DNA of 18,266 bases, taken from assembly GCA_024636595.1 (NCBI GenBank), contig JAGXGT010000102.1:1-18266 (forward strand). Direction: 5' to 3'. The position numbers and the translations under genes are program-made. The stretch comes from Sphingomonadales bacterium. GTDB taxonomy: Bacteria; Pseudomonadota; Alphaproteobacteria; Sphingomonadales; Sphingomonadaceae. Shown here piece by piece: positions 1 through 7,697 of this stretch; position 1 is the stretch's first letter, and the number at the start of each line of letters is the position of its first letter. Below the pieces are notes generated by a model, which saw only the letters and a program-made list of their open reading frames with translations, was not told the DNA's origin and searched no databases.

Positions 1-1
1 C

Positions 2-3000
2 ATCCAGGGCGCTTTTATTGACGTCGCGGGCGGCGGACTGATCGCGATCGGAAGCGCTACGGGCACGCGTCTTGATGTGACCGGGACAGGTGTTGACCTT
101 GGCATAGTAAATGTCACGAGCAATGCTTTTGCTGCGAGCGGCTTCATCAATCTTGATGCTACTAGTGGCGCCGGAACCGTAGGAACCGCGAACTCCACCA
201 AAAACACATCGATCGTCGGAGCTGCGGTGACACTTGATCAGGGCGATATTGCCGGTGATCTGGTGCTAAATGCCACGGCCGGGGACATCATTGGAACCGG
301 CACCGTTGTCGTGGGCGGTGGAATCGATCTGGATGCAACCGGCAGTATCGGCTTTGGCAGCCTCGCTGCCCAGGGTGGATCGTTCACCGTTGATGCCGGT
401 GGAAATATCAATTTTTCTGACGCGAATAGTGCCGATCTAATCACCATGAACGCAGGTGGCGGCATTAATGGCGGCGATCTGACCGCGACCAATGCGCTCA
501 CCCTTAACGGTGGCACGATTGCCATCGGCGACGCGGTCGCGGGGAATATCAACTTCACTAGCGGACTGGACATCCTGTTCGGCAGCATTACCTCGCCAAA
601 TGCGATCACGCTTGTCGCCAATAATGGCACGATCGGAATGAACGTGGTCGGCGGCAATATCGACAGCGGTGGCAACATCAACCTTGCGGCTCAGACCATC
701 GATGTCGGCAATATTACGGCAGGTGGCGCGATCAATGCCGCCGCTACCAGTGGCGGATTCCGAGGCGGCGTTTTTGTTGCCGCCGGAGACGTAAGCGGCA
801 GTGCTGCGACCGACTTTAATTTCACCAGCATATCAGCCGGTAACATTGTTGGCCTGACCGCTGGCGGAAGCCTGATCGGTGGCGATGTTGACGCAGCATC
901 CACCATCGATATTGGCGCGACTGGCGACGTGCAATTGGCCAACGCAACGGCCGGCAACGCATTCGTATCCGGCGCCAACAATGCGCTGACCATTGACGCT
1001 GGTGGCGGGATCAGTTTCGACACCGCATCCGGACGGGACATCTTCCTCACCGCTGGTGGCGGCATATCCGGCGGTTCCGCGACCGCAGCTTTCTCGCTCA
1101 CGATGGACGCAGGCGGCCTGGTTCGGCTGGACGATGTGACCAGCGACGAAGCACTGTTCATCAACGGCGCTGGCGGTATCATCATCACCAATGTTACCGG
1201 CGGTTCGGTATTGTTCGATTCAGGATCAGCCGGCATGTTGCTCGATACTGTTACCGGATCCGCTTCGATCGGATTAACCGGCGGCAATATCAGTTTCGGC
1301 AGTGCCACCGGCGGCGATATCACGATCGATGCCACCACCATAGCGTTCGACACCGCCAGCGGCGGCGATATTGATCTGACCAGCAATGGCCCGATCGATT
1401 TCATGGCGATTGATGCAACCGGCACTGTCGATATCGACGCGACGACTGGCGTACAGACCGGGGACCTGACCGGTGGTGACATCAACGCTGGCGGTGCGGT
1501 AACGATAGTTACCAATCGGGACATTTTGCTAGACAGTGTCACAGGCGGTGCAAATGTCCGGATCACAACTCGTGGCACCAAAGACATAACCGTCGGATCG
1601 CTCGACAGCGGCACCAACGTGATTGTCCGGTCGCAGGGTAATTTTGTCGCAGACGCAGTGAACGCAGCGAAGACGGGCCAGGGTCGAGTCGATATCGACG
1701 CCGACGGCGGCGTTGTTCTGCGCAATGTCTCAGGCAATGACATAGATCTGACAGCCACCAACGGACTGGTGAATGTAACCAACAATGTCGATGTGACCAA
1801 CATTCTGATCGCTTCGGGGGAAGCCGTTTCCATTGTCACACAGCAGGATATGACTGTCCGAGCGGATGCAACCAACGGTAATATCGGCCTGTCTTCGGCC
1901 GGAGATCTCGACGTGCAGGGAGCACAGGCAACGGGCAATATCGTTATTGCCGCCGGCGGATCAGCGACGGTCAACAGTACATTCCAAATTCCCAGCTCCG
2001 CGCCGATCAACTTCAATGCCCCGCAAAATACCGTCACAACTGGCGGTAATATAACGATCAGCGCCGTCGATGACGTTCTGATCAACAGCTTGGTGAACGC
2101 GGCAAATGATCTGCAGATTACCGCTGGCGGTCTGATCAACATTCAGGCGGATGTTGTGGGCAGCACCATCCGAACGGTCAGCTCCGACATGAATATCGGT
2201 TCGGCTGGCAGCCTCGGTCAAACCGATTTGACCGGTGACATAAAAATCTTCACCGATGGCACAACCCAGATGATACTCGGTGGCGGCACCGATCTGGGTG
2301 GTAAATTCACCCTCAACAATGATGAATTCAGCCGGATCCATTCGGGCGGCGATCTCACGATTACGGCCGTTCCGACAGGCATCGGCGGATTCGACATGGT
2401 TGTGCAGGATCTAAACATACTGGTGGCGAACAATGTCAGCGGCGCACAATCGGCCAATATTGGACTGAGCAACGCGCTCAATCTCGTGTCTGGCCAATCG
2501 ATCTCGGTTGTTGGCCTTGTCGATTTTAGCAACGCCAACACCAATTCCGGCCTCAACTTTACGGCCAGTCAGGATTTGTTTGTCGACGCCGCCAGCGGTA
2601 TCATTCAGATGACCGATGTGAACGAAAGCTTCTCCGGCAGCGGCAGCCTGTCGATCAACGCCGCCAATGTCTATGCGATGACCAGTCAGGCGCTCGCCGA
2701 CATCAATGGTCTTGGCGCAGCGGCTATCAACACCCGCCTGTCTTCCAACGATGGCATCAACCTGCCCGATGGTTTGATCCGGGCGGACAACGTCCAGATC
2801 ACGGTAACCGACAATCTGCTCATTCAGAATACCGCGAACGGAACAGATTTCGCGGATCGTCGCGGGTTTAATGTTGGCACCTTATCCATTGCCGGCCCTT
2901 CAACCGGTAGTGCCAATATCGTGATCAATGGCATCGTTGCCGGCGCGACCGGTCTGGACACGATCCCGGCCACCGATGTGGGAATTGGCTTCGATCCCGC

Positions 3001-3382
3001 GTCGACCATCAATGGCTGTGTGATCAACAACCCGGCAAGCTGTGCGCCTACACCGACCCCGACTCCGACTCCGACTCCGACGCCAACTCCAACCCCCACT
3101 CCTACCCCGGCACCGACACCGGAGCCGCCAGAAATCGATGACCCGGTTCAGGACGTGATCGAACAAGAGGTGACGCCGGAACAATATGCCTCGGACCCGT
3201 TTGCTTCCAATCCAATCGAGATTAAGGAAAATGAGGAGCTGCTCGAAGATCCGTTGATCGACGAACCCGTCACCGGCGCTGGCAATGATGACCTGTGGGT
3301 CAGCGGGGCAGAGTGCGAGCGTGACGATGACGGACAATGCGTGATCGCTGATGACGAGGAAGAGCTCGAACCAGCAGAATGA
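2..3382 (+). CDS. Filamentous-haemagglutinin-like beta-strand-repeat surface protein (5' partial)
   Basis: The frame is already open at base 2 and runs to TGA at 3380-3382, so at least 1126 residues are visible and the true N-terminus lies to the left. A GTG at 77 is only an internal codon. The protein is built of degenerate short repeats rich in Gly, Ala, Asn, Asp, Thr and Ile, with recurring elements such as GGDI, AGGGI and FDTASG(R/G)DI, as expected for a right-handed beta-helix of the FhaB/adhesin type. A Pro-Thr linker (3047-3129) follows, then an acidic tail of about 85 residues containing a Cys pair in ECERDDDGQC. No C-terminal autotransporter barrel is present, so type Va secretion is unlikely. 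Export by a TpsB-like partner is an inference, because the needed N-terminal TPS domain is outside the window. Likely role: secreted or cell-surface adhesin or matrix protein. The class is fairly certain, the function is not. Confidence 0.8.
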   Translation: MQGAFIDVAGGGLIAIGSATGTRLDVTGTGVDLGIVNVTSNAFAASGFINLDATSGAGTVGTANSTKNTSIVGAAVTLDQGDIAGDLVLNATAGDIIGTGTVVVGGGIDLDATGSIGFGSLAAQGGSFTVDAGGNINFSDANSADLITMNAGGGINGGDLTATNALTLNGGTIAIGDAVAGNINFTSGLDILFGSITSPNAITLVANNGTIGMNVVGGNIDSGGNINLAAQTIDVGNITAGGAINAAATSGGFRGGVFVAAGDVSGSAATDFNFTSISAGNIVGLTAGGSLIGGDVDAASTIDIGATGDVQLANATAGNAFVSGANNALTIDAGGGISFDTASGRDIFLTAGGGISGGSATAAFSLTMDAGGLVRLDDVTSDEALFINGAGGIIITNVTGGSVLFDSGSAGMLLDTVTGSASIGLTGGNISFGSATGGDITIDATTIAFDTASGGDIDLTSNGPIDFMAIDATGTVDIDATTGVQTGDLTGGDINAGGAVTIVTNRDILLDSVTGGANVRITTRGTKDITVGSLDSGTNVIVRSQGNFVADAVNAAKTGQGRVDIDADGGVVLRNVSGNDIDLTATNGLVNVTNNVDVTNILIASGEAVSIVTQQDMTVRADATNGNIGLSSAGDLDVQGAQATGNIVIAAGGSATVNSTFQIPSSAPINFNAPQNTVTTGGNITISAVDDVLINSLVNAANDLQITAGGLINIQADVVGSTIRTVSSDMNIGSAGSLGQTDLTGDIKIFTDGTTQMILGGGTDLGGKFTLNNDEFSRIHSGGDLTITAVPTGIGGFDMVVQDLNILVANNVSGAQSANIGLSNALNLVSGQSISVVGLVDFSNANTNSGLNFTASQDLFVDAASGIIQMTDVNESFSGSGSLSINAANVYAMTSQALADINGLGAAAINTRLSSNDGINLPDGLIRADNVQITVTDNLLIQNTANGTDFADRRGFNVGTLSIAGPSTGSANIVINGIVAGATGLDTIPATDVGIGFDPASTINGCVINNPASCAPTPTPTPTPTPTPTPTPTPTPAPTPEPPEIDDPVQDVIEQEVTPEQYASDPFASNPIEIKENEELLEDPLIDEPVTGAGNDDLWVSGAECERDDDGQCVIADDEEELEPAE
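3047..3129 (+). repeat. Hexanucleotide-type tandem repeat encoding a Pro-Thr linker
   Basis: Imperfect 6-base units of the form CCGACT/CCAACT/CCTACC encode about a dozen Pro-Thr dipeptides ending in APTPEPP. The linker separates the repetitive beta-helix from the acidic tail of the surface protein. The unit is a multiple of three, so slippage would change linker length without shifting the frame. A shorter Pro/Thr/Ala linker of similar base composition occurs after the lipobox of the lipoprotein gene, at about 10863-10905. Confidence 0.85.
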
Positions 3383-3388
3383 CTCCGC

Positions 3389-3402
3389 AGATCAATTGAT
3401 CT
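3389..3402. other. Perfect 14-bp palindrome between the surface protein and cysS
   Basis: AGATCAATTGATCT is its own reverse complement and starts 6 bases after the stop codon of the surface protein. As RNA it could form only a weak hairpin, and no T-run follows, so a strong intrinsic terminator is not supported. It could be a protein-binding dyad or chance. Confidence 0.3.
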
Positions 3403-3437
3403 GTTGACCTGTTGCGCGGAAAGCCATTAGGCGATGG

Positions 3438-4808
3438 ATGATGAATGACCCGATGACCGACACTGCCGCGCATCCGCTAAAACTGTTCAACAGCCTGACT
3501 CGCCAGATGGAGGAGTTTTCCCCTGTCCATACCGGCGAAGCGCGTGTCTATACCTGCGGGCCGACGGTCTATAATTATCCCCATATCGGCAATATGCGGG
3601 CCTATGTGTTCGCCGACCTGCTCGGTCGCACGCTGAGCTGGAAGGGCTATAAACTCACTCACGTCATCAACATCACTGATGTCGGGCATCTGACCGATGA
3701 TGCCGACGATGGGGAAGACAAACTCGAGAAAATGGCGGCCGAGAAAGCCGAGTCGATCTGGGATATCGCGAAACATTATACCGAAGCCTATTGGCAGGAT
3801 ATCAAGGCGCTCAATATACGGCAACCGGCCCACTGGTCGATTGCCACCGACTATGTTCCGGCGATGATCGACTATGCAAAAGGCATTGCTGAACAACATT
3901 GCTACGAACTGGAGAGCGGTCTCTATTTCGATGTATCGACCGTGGCAAATTACGGCACGCTCGCCCGCGCATCGACCGATGACGGCGAGGGCCGGATCGA
4001 TACGGTCGAAGGCAAACGCAACGCCGCCGATTTCGCGATCTGGCGCAAGACACCGCCCGGCGAGAAACGGCAAATGGAATGGGACAGCCCCTGGGGCAAA
4101 GGCGCGCCGGGCTGGCATCTGGAATGTTCTGTGATGTCGGAGGCATTGCTAGGCTTGCCGTTCGATATCCACACCGGCGGCATCGACCACCGCGAGATTC
4201 ACCATCCGAACGAGATAGCCCAGAATCAGGCGCATAGCTGCTCTGACCATTCCGGCGCGAAAATCTGGATGCACAATAATTTCCTGATCGACCGGACCGG
4301 CAAGATGTCCAAATCTTCGGGCGAGTTTTTACGGCTACAATTACTGAAGTATAAAGGCTTCCACCCCCATTCGTACCGGCTTATGTGTCTACAAGCTCAT
4401 TATAGGAACGAGTTGGAGTTCTCTTGGGACGCGCTTGAATCGGCTCAAATCAGACTCAAACGAATTTTGGCGCAAGTTGAAAAACTTACGAATAGATTTG
4501 GCGATGAAAGAATAGACTCCAAACGGTTACCTTCTCCAAGGTACCAACTTAGGACCGCAAAACTTAACGCAAACCACCCACGACTCGTGGAGTATTTGTC
4601 ACGCTTCGACGAAGCTCTGTCTGAAGACCTGAATACACCCGAAGCCCTTCCAATATTAGAACAGTTATTGAAAGAAAAGCGGCTTCCTCTTGAAGAGCAT
4701 ATTCGAACAGTCCGAAGCATGTTTTTCGCACTAGGTATGGGAATAAGGCAAAGATCAGATTTTCGCCGCAAACCAAGACGTGCTCACATTACACTTGTTG
4801 AGATATAG
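3438..4808 (+). CDS. cysS: Cysteinyl-tRNA synthetase, ended early by an in-frame TAG
   Basis: Class I synthetase that charges tRNA-Cys with cysteine in the cytoplasm using ATP. Visible family features are the zinc-ligand Cys of CGPTVYN (C40), the HIGH-type signature HIGN (49-52), the second zinc-site Cys in WHLECSVMSE (C230), the GGIDHREIHHPNE block and KMSKS (289-293). The anticodon-binding region begins normally but stops at TAG 4806-4808 (codon 457). The missing 46 residues continue in the same frame to TGA at 4947-4949; full length would be about 502 residues, near the family's usual size. From about codon 297 the codon style changes sharply (separate entry). The start is uncertain: ATG at 3438, 3441 and 3453 are all in frame and none has a clear Shine-Dalgarno sequence. 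Either the enzyme is truncated, or TAG is an error or is suppressed, or another cysS copy exists. The identity is certain, the functional state is not. Confidence 0.93.
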   Translation: MMNDPMTDTAAHPLKLFNSLTRQMEEFSPVHTGEARVYTCGPTVYNYPHIGNMRAYVFADLLGRTLSWKGYKLTHVINITDVGHLTDDADDGEDKLEKMAAEKAESIWDIAKHYTEAYWQDIKALNIRQPAHWSIATDYVPAMIDYAKGIAEQHCYELESGLYFDVSTVANYGTLARASTDDGEGRIDTVEGKRNAADFAIWRKTPPGEKRQMEWDSPWGKGAPGWHLECSVMSEALLGLPFDIHTGGIDHREIHHPNEIAQNQAHSCSDHSGAKIWMHNNFLIDRTGKMSKSSGEFLRLQLLKYKGFHPHSYRLMCLQAHYRNELEFSWDALESAQIRLKRILAQVEKLTNRFGDERIDSKRLPSPRYQLRTAKLNANHPRLVEYLSRFDEALSEDLNTPEALPILEQLLKEKRLPLEEHIRTVRSMFFALGMGIRQRSDFRRKPRRAHITLVEI

Positions 4809-4945
4809 ATAGCTTTAGAAGCTCGAGAAAAAGCCCGCCAACAGAGAGACTTCCTGACTTCTGACGCCATTCGTGATCAATTATGTGACGATGGCGTCGA
4901 GGTGATGGATGGCGACTCTCTAAGGTGGGAATGGAGGATTGATAA
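4326..4945 (+). other. Recoded, AT-richer 3' half of cysS (mosaic tract)
   Basis: From codon TTT at 4326 the reading frame stays cysS-like (LRLQLL, SYRLMCLQAHYRNELEFSW) but the DNA style changes. Leu is often TTA or CTA, and Arg is AGA or AGG nine times before the TAG, while 3438-4325 contains no AGA or AGG Arg codon. Hand counts of GC are 26/60 for 4381-4440 and 26/60 for 4741-4800, against 37/60 for 4021-4080 upstream and 37/60 for 5041-5100 downstream. The change back coincides with the start of the next gene at 4946. Protein conserved but codons changed suggests replacement by a homologous segment from another genome, or recoding by an inserted element. Confidence 0.75.
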
Positions 4946-4949
4946 ATGA
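4809..4949 (+). pseudogene. cysS: Detached C-terminal segment of cysS beyond the TAG
   Basis: Directly after the TAG, in the same frame, 46 codons read IALEAREKARQQRDF, then TSDAIRDQL, GVEVMDGD and WEWRIDK before TGA. This is the usual C-terminal end of an alphaproteobacterial CysRS (compare the general pattern AR..KDF..SD.IRDEL...GVEVMDGD...W.W). No start codon or ribosome-binding site would let it be translated alone. The ATGA overlap of its TGA with the next start codon looks like an ancestral coupled gene pair, so the TAG is probably a secondary event. Confidence 0.85.
4933..4937 (+). promoter_or_regulatory. Ribosome-binding site of the hydroxyacid dehydrogenase
   Basis: GGAGG lies 8 bases before ATG 4946, inside the end of cysS. 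It supports this start and means the gene can be initiated independently even if ribosomes leave cysS at the earlier TAG. Confidence 0.8.
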
Positions 4950-5896
4950 CCACCAAACCAAAAGCCGCCATGGCATCCCTCGTCCGGCCACTCGTCGAAC
5001 CCCATTGCGGCGACCTCGATGTCACCTGGTTCACCAGCACCGAGGAAGCGCTCGAACTCGCGCCGCACGCCGAGATCGGCTGGTTCGACATGTATGACAA
5101 AGTCAAGATGGCAGAGATTATCTCCGCCGCAACCAATCTCAAATGGCTCAACAGCATCTATGCCGGAGTCGAACATTTTCCCCTCGAACAGCTCAAGGCG
5201 CAGGGCACGATCCTGACCAATGGTGCCGGCCTGAACAGCGCGCCCATTGCCGAATTTTCGGTAATGATGATGCTCGCCGCCGCCAAGCGCAGCGATCTCA
5301 TCCTCGACAACCAGCGCCAGCACAACTGGCTGGAAACACCGCCGGGCACCGCAGAAATCGATGACAGCAAGGCGCTGATCATCGGCTATGGCGGCATCGG
5401 CCAGCAGATCGCCAAAAAGCTTTCCGGTTTTGACGTCGAGGTGACCGCTGTCCGCCGCACCGCGACCGGCGAAGCCAATGTCATCGGACTCGACGACTGG
5501 CGCGACCGGCTCGGCGAATTCGATTGGGTCTTCGTGTCGGCTCCCGCCACCAGTGACACGAAACATATGTTTGGCGCCGACGAATTCGCCGCCATGAAGT
5601 CCTCCGCCTGGCTGGTCAATGTCGCGCGCGGCAGTCTGGTCGATCAGCAAGCGCTGCTCACAGCGCTCAATGACAAGGCAATCGGCGGCGCAGCGCTCGA
5701 CGTGACGGATCCCGAACCGCTGCCAGCCGACCACCCACTGTGGGACGCGCCCAATTGCATCATCACCATGCATTTGTCCGGCACCGCCCAAACCCGCATG
5801 TTTCAGCGGGCGGCGGCCAGATTCGTTGAAAATCTGAAACGCTATCAGAATGGCGACGCGATGATTGCCGTGGCCGACTTCGATCGAGGATATTGA
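4946..5896 (+). CDS. D-isomer-specific 2-hydroxyacid dehydrogenase
   Basis: A 316-residue NAD(P)-dependent cytoplasmic oxidoreductase of the D-lactate/phosphoglycerate dehydrogenase superfamily, interconverting a 2-oxoacid and a D-2-hydroxyacid. The nucleotide-binding loop GYGGIG is at 147-152. The catalytic triad is complete: Arg228 in NVARGSLVD, Glu257 in DPEPLP and His276 in MHLSGTA. The substrate-domain Gly-rich segment around YAGVEH and the helix block AEFSVMMMLAAAKR are also family-like. The length is typical, slightly short, as in GhrA-like or plant-formate-dehydrogenase-related members. The start is set by GGAGG and by the ATGA overlap with the original cysS stop. The substrate cannot be read from the sequence. 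Codon style is that of the genome at large, unlike the tract just upstream. Confidence 0.93.
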   Translation: MTTKPKAAMASLVRPLVEPHCGDLDVTWFTSTEEALELAPHAEIGWFDMYDKVKMAEIISAATNLKWLNSIYAGVEHFPLEQLKAQGTILTNGAGLNSAPIAEFSVMMMLAAAKRSDLILDNQRQHNWLETPPGTAEIDDSKALIIGYGGIGQQIAKKLSGFDVEVTAVRRTATGEANVIGLDDWRDRLGEFDWVFVSAPATSDTKHMFGADEFAAMKSSAWLVNVARGSLVDQQALLTALNDKAIGGAALDVTDPEPLPADHPLWDAPNCIITMHLSGTAQTRMFQRAAARFVENLKRYQNGDAMIAVADFDRGY

Positions 5897-6027
5897 GGGG
5901 TGACACTTCGGCTGTTTTGACATATCAACCGAGAACCTAGGAATAGGGTGACTTTTCTTCTTGAGGGGGAATGAGGGTCATTGGGGTCGTAGCCATATAT
6001 TTGCACAGCACTGGTCATCACGATCAG

Positions 6028-6034
6028 GGAAGGA
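6028..6034 (+). promoter_or_regulatory. Ribosome-binding site fixing the start of the ThDP enzyme at 6040
   Basis: GGAAGGA ends 5 bases before ATG 6040. The frame is open further left to an ATG at 5971, but the extra 23 residues have no family counterpart and that ATG is less well placed, so 6040 is preferred. Confidence 0.75.
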
Positions 6035-6039
6035 CCCAC

Positions 6040-7686
6040 ATGACCAAAGCATCCGATCTGTTCGTAGAATGTCTCGAAAACGAGGGCGTTGAATATCTGT
6101 TCGGCGTTCCCGGCGAAGAAAATCTAGATATGCTCGACAGCCTGTCGCGCTCCAAGAAAATCAAACTCATTCTCACCCGCCACGAACAGGGCGCCGGTTT
6201 CATGGCCGCAACCTATGGACGGCATACCGGCAAGACCGGCGTCTGCATGGCGACACTCGGCCCCGGCGCCACCAATCTGGTGACCGCAGCGGCCTATGCG
6301 CAACTGGGCGGCATGCCGATCCTGATGGTCACCGGCCAGAAACCGATCAAGAAATCCAAACAGGGCCGTTTCCAGATTCTCGACGTTGTTGACATGATGG
6401 GACCAATCACCAAATTCACCCATCAGCTGGCTTCGGCGGATAATATCCCGAGCCGCGTGCGCGAAGCGATCCGCCTGGCGGAAGAAGAAAAGCCCGGTGC
6501 AACCCATATCGAGTTCCCCGAAGATATTGCCGATGAGGAAACCGATTCAACCCCGATCGCACCCAGCCTGACCCGGCGCCCGATCGCCGAGGCAAAAGCT
6601 GTGCGCGCCGCAACCAAGAAAATCGAAAGCGCCAAATCTCCGATCATCGTTGTCGGTGGCGGCGCCAACCGGACCACCACCGGACGCATGCTCACGCAAT
6701 TTATCGAGAAGACCGGCATCCCCTTTGTCACCACCCAGCTTGGCAAGGGCGTGGTCGATGAAACCCACAAGGAATTCATGGGCTGCGCTGCGCTGTCGGC
6801 GAATGATTTTGTCCATCGGGCCATCGAATCCGCCGATCTGATCATCAACGTCGGGCATGATGTCATCGAAAAACCGCCGTTCTTCATGGCTCCCGGCAGC
6901 ACCGAGGTCATCCATGTGTCGATGAACAGCGCCGAAGTCGATCCTGTCTATTTCCCGCAGATCGAAGTGATCGGTGATATCGGCAATGCGATCTGGCAGA
7001 TGAAGGAAGATATCGTTCCATCGGGCAGCTGGAATTTTGATGCGATGTACAAGGCGCGCAAGGCCGAAGAAGAACATACGGATTCGATGGATGACGATTT
7101 GCGTTGCCCAATCTATCCACCGCATCTCGTCAAGGTCGTCCGCGAAGCGATGCCAGCCGACGGCATCATCTGCCTCGACAATGGCGTCTATAAAATCTGG
7201 TTTGCCCGCAATTACAAGGCACGCCAGCCGAATACGGTCCTGCTCGACAACGCGCTGGCGACGATGGGCGCCGGCCTGCCCTCTGCCATGGCATCGTCGA
7301 TGGTCTATCCTGACCGCAAGGTCATGGCGATCTGCGGCGATGGCGGCTTCATGATGAACAGTCAGGAAATGGAAACCGCGGTACGGCTGAAACTCAACAT
7401 CACCGTGCTGGTGCTCAACGACAATAGCTATGGCATGATTCGCTGGAAACAGGCAAATATGGGCTTTAAGGACTGGGGACTGACCTATGGCAATCCCGAT
7501 TTCGTCAAATATGCCGAAGCTTATGGTGCCAGTGGCTACCGGATCACCAGCGCCAAAAACCTGCAGGAAACGATCGACAAATGCCTGAACAGCGAAGGCG
7601 TGCATCTGATTGAAGTTCCGGTCGACTATTCGGACAATGATCGGATATTGAATCACGAGATCAAGGAACTGAGCGCGAAGGTGTGA
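6040..7686 (+). CDS. ThDP-dependent acetolactate synthase large-subunit-like enzyme
   Basis: A 548-residue thiamine-diphosphate enzyme of the acetolactate synthase/pyruvate oxidase family. The N-terminal Pyr domain has the essential Glu49 in RHEQGAGFMAA, followed by GPGATN and the synthase-like RFQILDVVDMMGPITK segment. The central domain contains the PIIVVGGGANR fold start. The C-terminal PP domain carries the ThDP-Mg motif from GDGG (433-436) to NDN (460-462). The ending VPVDYSDN resembles catabolic acetolactate synthase (AlsS type) more than the biosynthetic IlvB/IlvI/IlvG enzymes, and no ilvN/ilvH small-subunit gene is next to it. Its TGA touches the aldehyde dehydrogenase gene, so the two are probably one transcription unit. 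It may make acetolactate or decarboxylate a 2-oxoacid to an aldehyde handed to the neighbour; the second is an inference. Confidence 0.88.
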   Translation: MTKASDLFVECLENEGVEYLFGVPGEENLDMLDSLSRSKKIKLILTRHEQGAGFMAATYGRHTGKTGVCMATLGPGATNLVTAAAYAQLGGMPILMVTGQKPIKKSKQGRFQILDVVDMMGPITKFTHQLASADNIPSRVREAIRLAEEEKPGATHIEFPEDIADEETDSTPIAPSLTRRPIAEAKAVRAATKKIESAKSPIIVVGGGANRTTTGRMLTQFIEKTGIPFVTTQLGKGVVDETHKEFMGCAALSANDFVHRAIESADLIINVGHDVIEKPPFFMAPGSTEVIHVSMNSAEVDPVYFPQIEVIGDIGNAIWQMKEDIVPSGSWNFDAMYKARKAEEEHTDSMDDDLRCPIYPPHLVKVVREAMPADGIICLDNGVYKIWFARNYKARQPNTVLLDNALATMGAGLPSAMASSMVYPDRKVMAICGDGGFMMNSQEMETAVRLKLNITVLVLNDNSYGMIRWKQANMGFKDWGLTYGNPDFVKYAEAYGASGYRITSAKNLQETIDKCLNSEGVHLIEVPVDYSDNDRILNHEIKELSAKV

Positions 7687-7697
7687 GTGAATCCCAT

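Noticed and set aside
691..2142. Long minus-strand open frame of 483 codons opposite the surface-protein gene
   Set aside because: Its product is a Pro/Ser/Ala/Val-rich low-complexity string that mirrors the repeats on the + strand; no domain and no ribosome-binding site.
3404..3432. TTGACC as a -35 box of a cysS promoter
   Set aside because: The hexamer at the right spacing (TTAGGC) barely resembles a -10 element; not enough to annotate.
4877..5923. Minus-strand open frame of 348 codons opposite the hydroxyacid dehydrogenase
   Set aside because: The dehydrogenase has a nucleotide-binding loop and Arg/Glu/His triad; the opposite frame has no motif.
5961..6001. Promoter-like TTGAGG and TATATT upstream of the ThDP enzyme
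   Set aside because: The two hexamers are 29 bases apart, far from the 16-18 expected, and no better -35 box precedes TATATT.
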